This document shows positions 6,580-8,855 of a stretch of DNA of 8,855 nt, in pieces. A program made the translations under genes and the position numbers. Where the stretch lies: NCBI GenBank assembly GCA_023267245.1, contig JAHFNP010000022.1, positions 1 to 8,855 of the forward strand, written 5' to 3'. The stretch comes from Candidatus Nomurabacteria bacterium (GTDB lineage Bacteria; Patescibacteriota; Minisyncoccia; Phycocordibacterales; UBA9973). The notes beneath the pieces were generated by a model, which was given only the letters and a program-made list of their open reading frames with translations, was not told where the DNA came from and did not search any database. Within the stretch, counting starts at the first letter, position 1, and each line of letters opens with the position of its first letter.

Positions 6580-8496
6580 ATGGATAATATTAAAAAAACA
6601 CCTCACACGCCAAGCTCGAATAATAATGTTCCCCGCCCGCATTCGCCTGAGCGAAGCAATGGCGGACAGGCAAGAAGAGCCGGTCCGATCGGACACGGCC
6701 AAAGACCGCCTGCACAAGGGCATGGCAGAAAAATGCCGCCAAGAAGAATGCCTAGCCGAGGCCATGCGCCGAGGCCGCAAGGCAGTCAAAAAGGCGGAGT
6801 GATTCCACCAGTTGGCGCAGATAATATAAGAATAATTCCGCTCGGCGGAGTTGAAGAAATCGGCAAGAACATGACCGCGATAGAAATCGGCGATGATATT
6901 ATCGTGATAGACGCCGGTATGTCTTTCTCAACTGAAGAAACACCCGGAATCGATTATGTGATCCCCAACACCCGATATCTCGAAGAAAACAAAAGCAGAA
7001 TCCGCGGACTTATAATCACCCACGGCCACCTTGATCACATCGGCGGCGTGCCGATCGTGCTTTCGCGTATCGGCAACCCGCCGGTCTATTCGCGCAATCT
7101 ATCCGTCCTGATGTTGAAGAAAAGACAGGCTGAATTTCCGCATCTGCCGCCGATGAATGCGATTGTTGTCGAACGCGGCGAGACGATGATGCTCGGGAAA
7201 ATAAAAATTCGCTTTTGGGGTGTGACGCATACTATCCCTGATTCGATGGGAGTGATCATAGAGACACCTTACGGCTGGATAGTGAATCCCGGCGACTATA
7301 AGCTCGACCAGATTGACGGGATTGTAACGGAAGAGGAAGAGGAAGAATACAGAATTTTCGATAACGCAAATGTGCTTCTCTTAATGACAGACTCCACCAA
7401 CATCGAAAATGAAGGCTTCGCTCTGCCGGAAATCAAAGTTCATCAAGGACTTGAGAAGATCCTTACCCGTATCAATGGACGAATCATTATTGCCGCGTTT
7501 GCTTCGCACATCACTCGACTGATTAAAGTAATGCAAATTGCCGAACAATTGGGTAAAAAAGTGGCCTTAAACGGCCGGTCCATGAAATCAAACATTGAGA
7601 TTGCTATCGAAGCCGGCCTTTTGAAGCCGGCCAAGGACACGATTATCCCGATGGAAAATGTCGATCAATATCCGCCCAATCGCGTCATCATCCTTTCTAC
7701 TGGCGGACAAGGTGAAGAATTCTCAGGACTCAATCGTGCGGCCAACAAAACAGACAAGAAATTCTCTCTTAAAAAAGGAGATACAGTTATTCTCTCTTCC
7801 TCAATCATCCCCGGCAACGAGCGACAAATAGAAAGAATGAAAGACGGAATCGCCCGCCAAGGAGTCAAGATTATCGGCTATCGCACTCCGGGTGAAGAGT
7901 ACGTTCACGCGACTGGCCACGGCAACAAAGAAGATGTCCGCTGGCTTCATAGAAAAATGCATGAGAAATTCTTTATCCCGATCCACGGCAACCATTACCG
8001 CCTGCAACTGCACAAAGAACTCGTGATGGATCTCGGTATGGCCGAGGATCATATCGTTGTACCTGACAATGGTTCAATCATTGAGATCATAGACAAAGGA
8101 ACAAAGATTGTCGTGAGAAAAGAAAAAGCTCCATCATCCCCGATGATGGTTGACGGTTTCTCAATCGGCGACGAGCAGAGCGTCGTTATCCGCGACAGGC
8201 AAATGCTGGCTGAAGACGGCATGTTTGTCGTGATCGCAACCGTCGATGCAAATACCGGCAAGCTCCGAAAATCACCGGACTTAATCTCCCGCGGATTCGT
8301 CTACTTGAAAGACAATCAAGAACTTCTTCATCAGTCTCGCTTGATAATTAAAAAAACGGTCGAGGAAGGAAGCGCCGGCATGAAGCCGATAGACTTCGAC
8401 GCGATCAAAAGCGATGTCACCGACCAAGTCTCAAAGTTCCTATTTCAGAAAACAGCCAAAAGGCCTTTGGTTATCCCTGTTATTCTAAGCGTCTAG
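6580..8496 (+). CDS. rnj: Ribonuclease J (metallo-beta-lactamase/beta-CASP nuclease) with long basic N-terminal extension
   Basis: RNase J is a cytoplasmic 5'-3' exo- and endoribonuclease for mRNA decay and rRNA processing. The 638-residue product has the metallo-beta-lactamase core with THGHLDHIGG (147-156: zinc ligands His148, His150, Asp152, His153), His217 in VTHT, and Asp239 in NPGDYKLD. Then come DSTN (271-274), the beta-CASP STGGQGEE (373-380), ATGHG (His447) and IPIHGN (His469). His447 and His469 are 22 residues apart, as are His368 and His390 of Bacillus subtilis RNase J1. The usual Glu after HG is Asn471. A C-terminal SRGFVY domain (~570-638) completes the protein. Residues 1-80 are a Pro/Arg/Gly/His-rich disordered tail, absent from typical RNase J but plausible for RNA contact. 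The ATG follows the preceding stop by 9 bases. Starts at Met52 or Met57 cannot be excluded, but would only trim the tail. Confidence 0.96.
   Translation: MDNIKKTPHTPSSNNNVPRPHSPERSNGGQARRAGPIGHGQRPPAQGHGRKMPPRRMPSRGHAPRPQGSQKGGVIPPVGADNIRIIPLGGVEEIGKNMTAIEIGDDIIVIDAGMSFSTEETPGIDYVIPNTRYLEENKSRIRGLIITHGHLDHIGGVPIVLSRIGNPPVYSRNLSVLMLKKRQAEFPHLPPMNAIVVERGETMMLGKIKIRFWGVTHTIPDSMGVIIETPYGWIVNPGDYKLDQIDGIVTEEEEEEYRIFDNANVLLLMTDSTNIENEGFALPEIKVHQGLEKILTRINGRIIIAAFASHITRLIKVMQIAEQLGKKVALNGRSMKSNIEIAIEAGLLKPAKDTIIPMENVDQYPPNRVIILSTGGQGEEFSGLNRAANKTDKKFSLKKGDTVILSSSIIPGNERQIERMKDGIARQGVKIIGYRTPGEEYVHATGHGNKEDVRWLHRKMHEKFFIPIHGNHYRLQLHKELVMDLGMAEDHIVVPDNGSIIEIIDKGTKIVVRKEKAPSSPMMVDGFSIGDEQSVVIRDRQMLAEDGMFVVIATVDANTGKLRKSPDLISRGFVYLKDNQELLHQSRLIIKKTVEEGSAGMKPIDFDAIKSDVTDQVSKFLFQKTAKRPLVIPVILSV
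6631..6671. repeat. Imperfect GC-rich inverted repeat inside the rnj N-terminal extension
   Basis: Outer arms CCGCC (6633-6637) and GGCGG (6661-6665) enclose inner arms TTCGC (6642-6646) and GCGAA (6651-6655) around a CTGA loop. Two further GC pairs form if A6641 is bulged. It encodes residues ~18-31 (Pro-Arg-Pro-His start). It looks like a short palindromic element lodged in frame in a tolerant, disordered linker. Confidence 0.65.
6679..6699. repeat. Second inverted repeat in rnj: perfect 12-bp palindrome with extended arms
   Basis: GTCCGATCGGAC (6683-6694) is a perfect palindrome. With one bulged A (6695), the arms extend by four more pairs (6679-6682 with 6696-6699). It lies 8 bases after the inverted repeat at 6631-6671 and codes for residues ~34-40 of RNase J. 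In mRNA it could form a stem next to the first hairpin. Confidence 0.6.
6755..6776 (+). repeat. Direct 9-bp repeat in rnj N-terminal extension
   Basis: GCCGAGGCC occurs at 6755-6763 and again at 6768-6776, separated by ATGC. Because the 13-base period is not a multiple of three, the copies are read in different frames and give different residues around positions 59-66. It is the third repeat within ~150 bases and adds to the view that this tail was assembled from repeats. Confidence 0.5.
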
Positions 8497-8497
8497 T

Positions 8498-8855
8498 ATG
8501 ATCAAGCATCCGCTTCGGCTCATATATGTCATAAGCTTCCTTGCAACCCTGCAAGGAGCTTTTGTGGCCTACGCGACATCCTCCTTCTTAAGTAATTTCT
8601 TTGGTGAAAATTACATTGGCCTGATATATGCGGTGGCCTCGGTGCTATCGATACTCGCCTTAGGTGAAATACCGAGACTGCTGGAGAAAATCGGCAATTA
8701 CAAAACCACGATAATCATATTCTTATTGCTGATACTTTCTGTAGCAATGCTAGGCTCCGCATCGAACCCATTAAATGTCTTTATCTTCTTCATGCTTTTC
8801 ATAATCTCAGGTTATTTATTCTTTTTTACAAAAGATATTTTTATCGAAGATTATT
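8498..8855 (+). CDS. Multi-spanning membrane protein, probably MFS transporter (3' end cut by window)
   Basis: An ATG one base after the rnj stop opens 119 codons that run off the right edge. The visible part has four hydrophobic helices (~7-27, 40-56, 70-86, 93-110). A short loop with Gly and charged residues between helices 2 and 3 (LGEIPRLLEKIGNYKT) resembles a degenerate MFS motif A. A charged DIFIED segment follows helix 4. This pattern suggests a major facilitator superfamily transporter in the cytoplasmic membrane. Substrate and direction of transport cannot be judged from this fragment. The 1-base spacing strongly suggests co-transcription and possibly translational coupling with rnj. 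Another polytopic membrane family is possible, because only about a third of a typical MFS protein is visible. Confidence 0.75.
   Translation, partial: MIKHPLRLIYVISFLATLQGAFVAYATSSFLSNFFGENYIGLIYAVASVLSILALGEIPRLLEKIGNYKTTIIIFLLLILSVAMLGSASNPLNVFIFFMLFIISGYLFFFTKDIFIEDY

Noticed and set aside
6169..6789. 206-codon open frame antisense to the solute-binding protein and rnj starts
   Set aside because: It overlaps two firmly identified genes, has no domain-like pattern, and its length is explained by the low stop frequency opposite the repeat-rich rnj N-terminus.
6515..6802. 95-codon plus-strand frame overlapping the end of the binding protein and start of rnj
   Set aside because: It is a shifted reading of the repeat-rich rnj tail; the rnj frame continues into a conserved nuclease, this one does not.
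7330..7347. GAAGAG run in rnj as a microsatellite or internal SD
   Set aside because: It encodes six Glu in a surface loop before the beta-CASP domain; no start codon is correctly spaced and the frame is intact.

Overview
The window looks like part of a chromosome from a Patescibacteria/CPR bacterium, most probably Parcubacteria-like. The reasons are: a RNase J with a long Pro/Arg/Gly-rich N-terminal extension; an orphan, membrane-anchored peptide-binding protein next to secG; very large secreted proteins with fibronectin-like and PEGA-like domains that match no textbook family; tight packing; and no recognisable Shine-Dalgarno sequences. All genes read through with the standard code, so UGA is not recoded here. 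The taxonomic call rests on recalled family features, not on a search.

Left half (about 1-4357, minus strand, visibly AT-rich): three genes for exported proteins. Reading in the direction of transcription, they are a 163-residue secreted protein of unknown function (4357-3866), a 986-residue secreted multidomain protein (3801-841), and the 5' part of a second, related secreted protein (740 to beyond the left edge). The last two share the same type of signal peptide, a cysteine-containing N-terminal head and a beta-sandwich PEGA/carboxypeptidase-regulatory-like domain, so they look like diverged paralogues. A good intrinsic terminator closes the 163-residue gene, and each gene has its own promoter-like sequence.

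Centre (4358-4533): a 176-bp divergent intergenic region. It holds a consensus minus-strand promoter, a weaker plus-strand promoter whose -35 overlaps the other's -35, and a strong GC-rich hairpin close to the predicted 5' end of the plus-strand transcript.

Right half (4534-8855, plus strand, richer in GC, especially rnj): a compact run of four genes with gaps of 18, 9 and 1 bases. They are secG (Sec translocon subunit), an N-terminally membrane-anchored family-5 (oligopeptide-type) solute-binding protein without permease genes alongside, rnj (RNase J), and the start of a multi-spanning membrane protein, probably an MFS transporter, cut by the right edge. They are probably one operon, linking export and envelope functions with RNA decay. 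The first ~80 codons of rnj are made of inverted and direct GC-rich repeats and encode a disordered basic tail.

No tRNA, rRNA, CRISPR array or transposase was seen, and no gene-free stretch exceeds 300 bases. The points most worth a second look are the pair of cysteine-bearing secreted proteins, the repeat-built rnj N-terminus, and the divergent promoter with its 5' hairpin.
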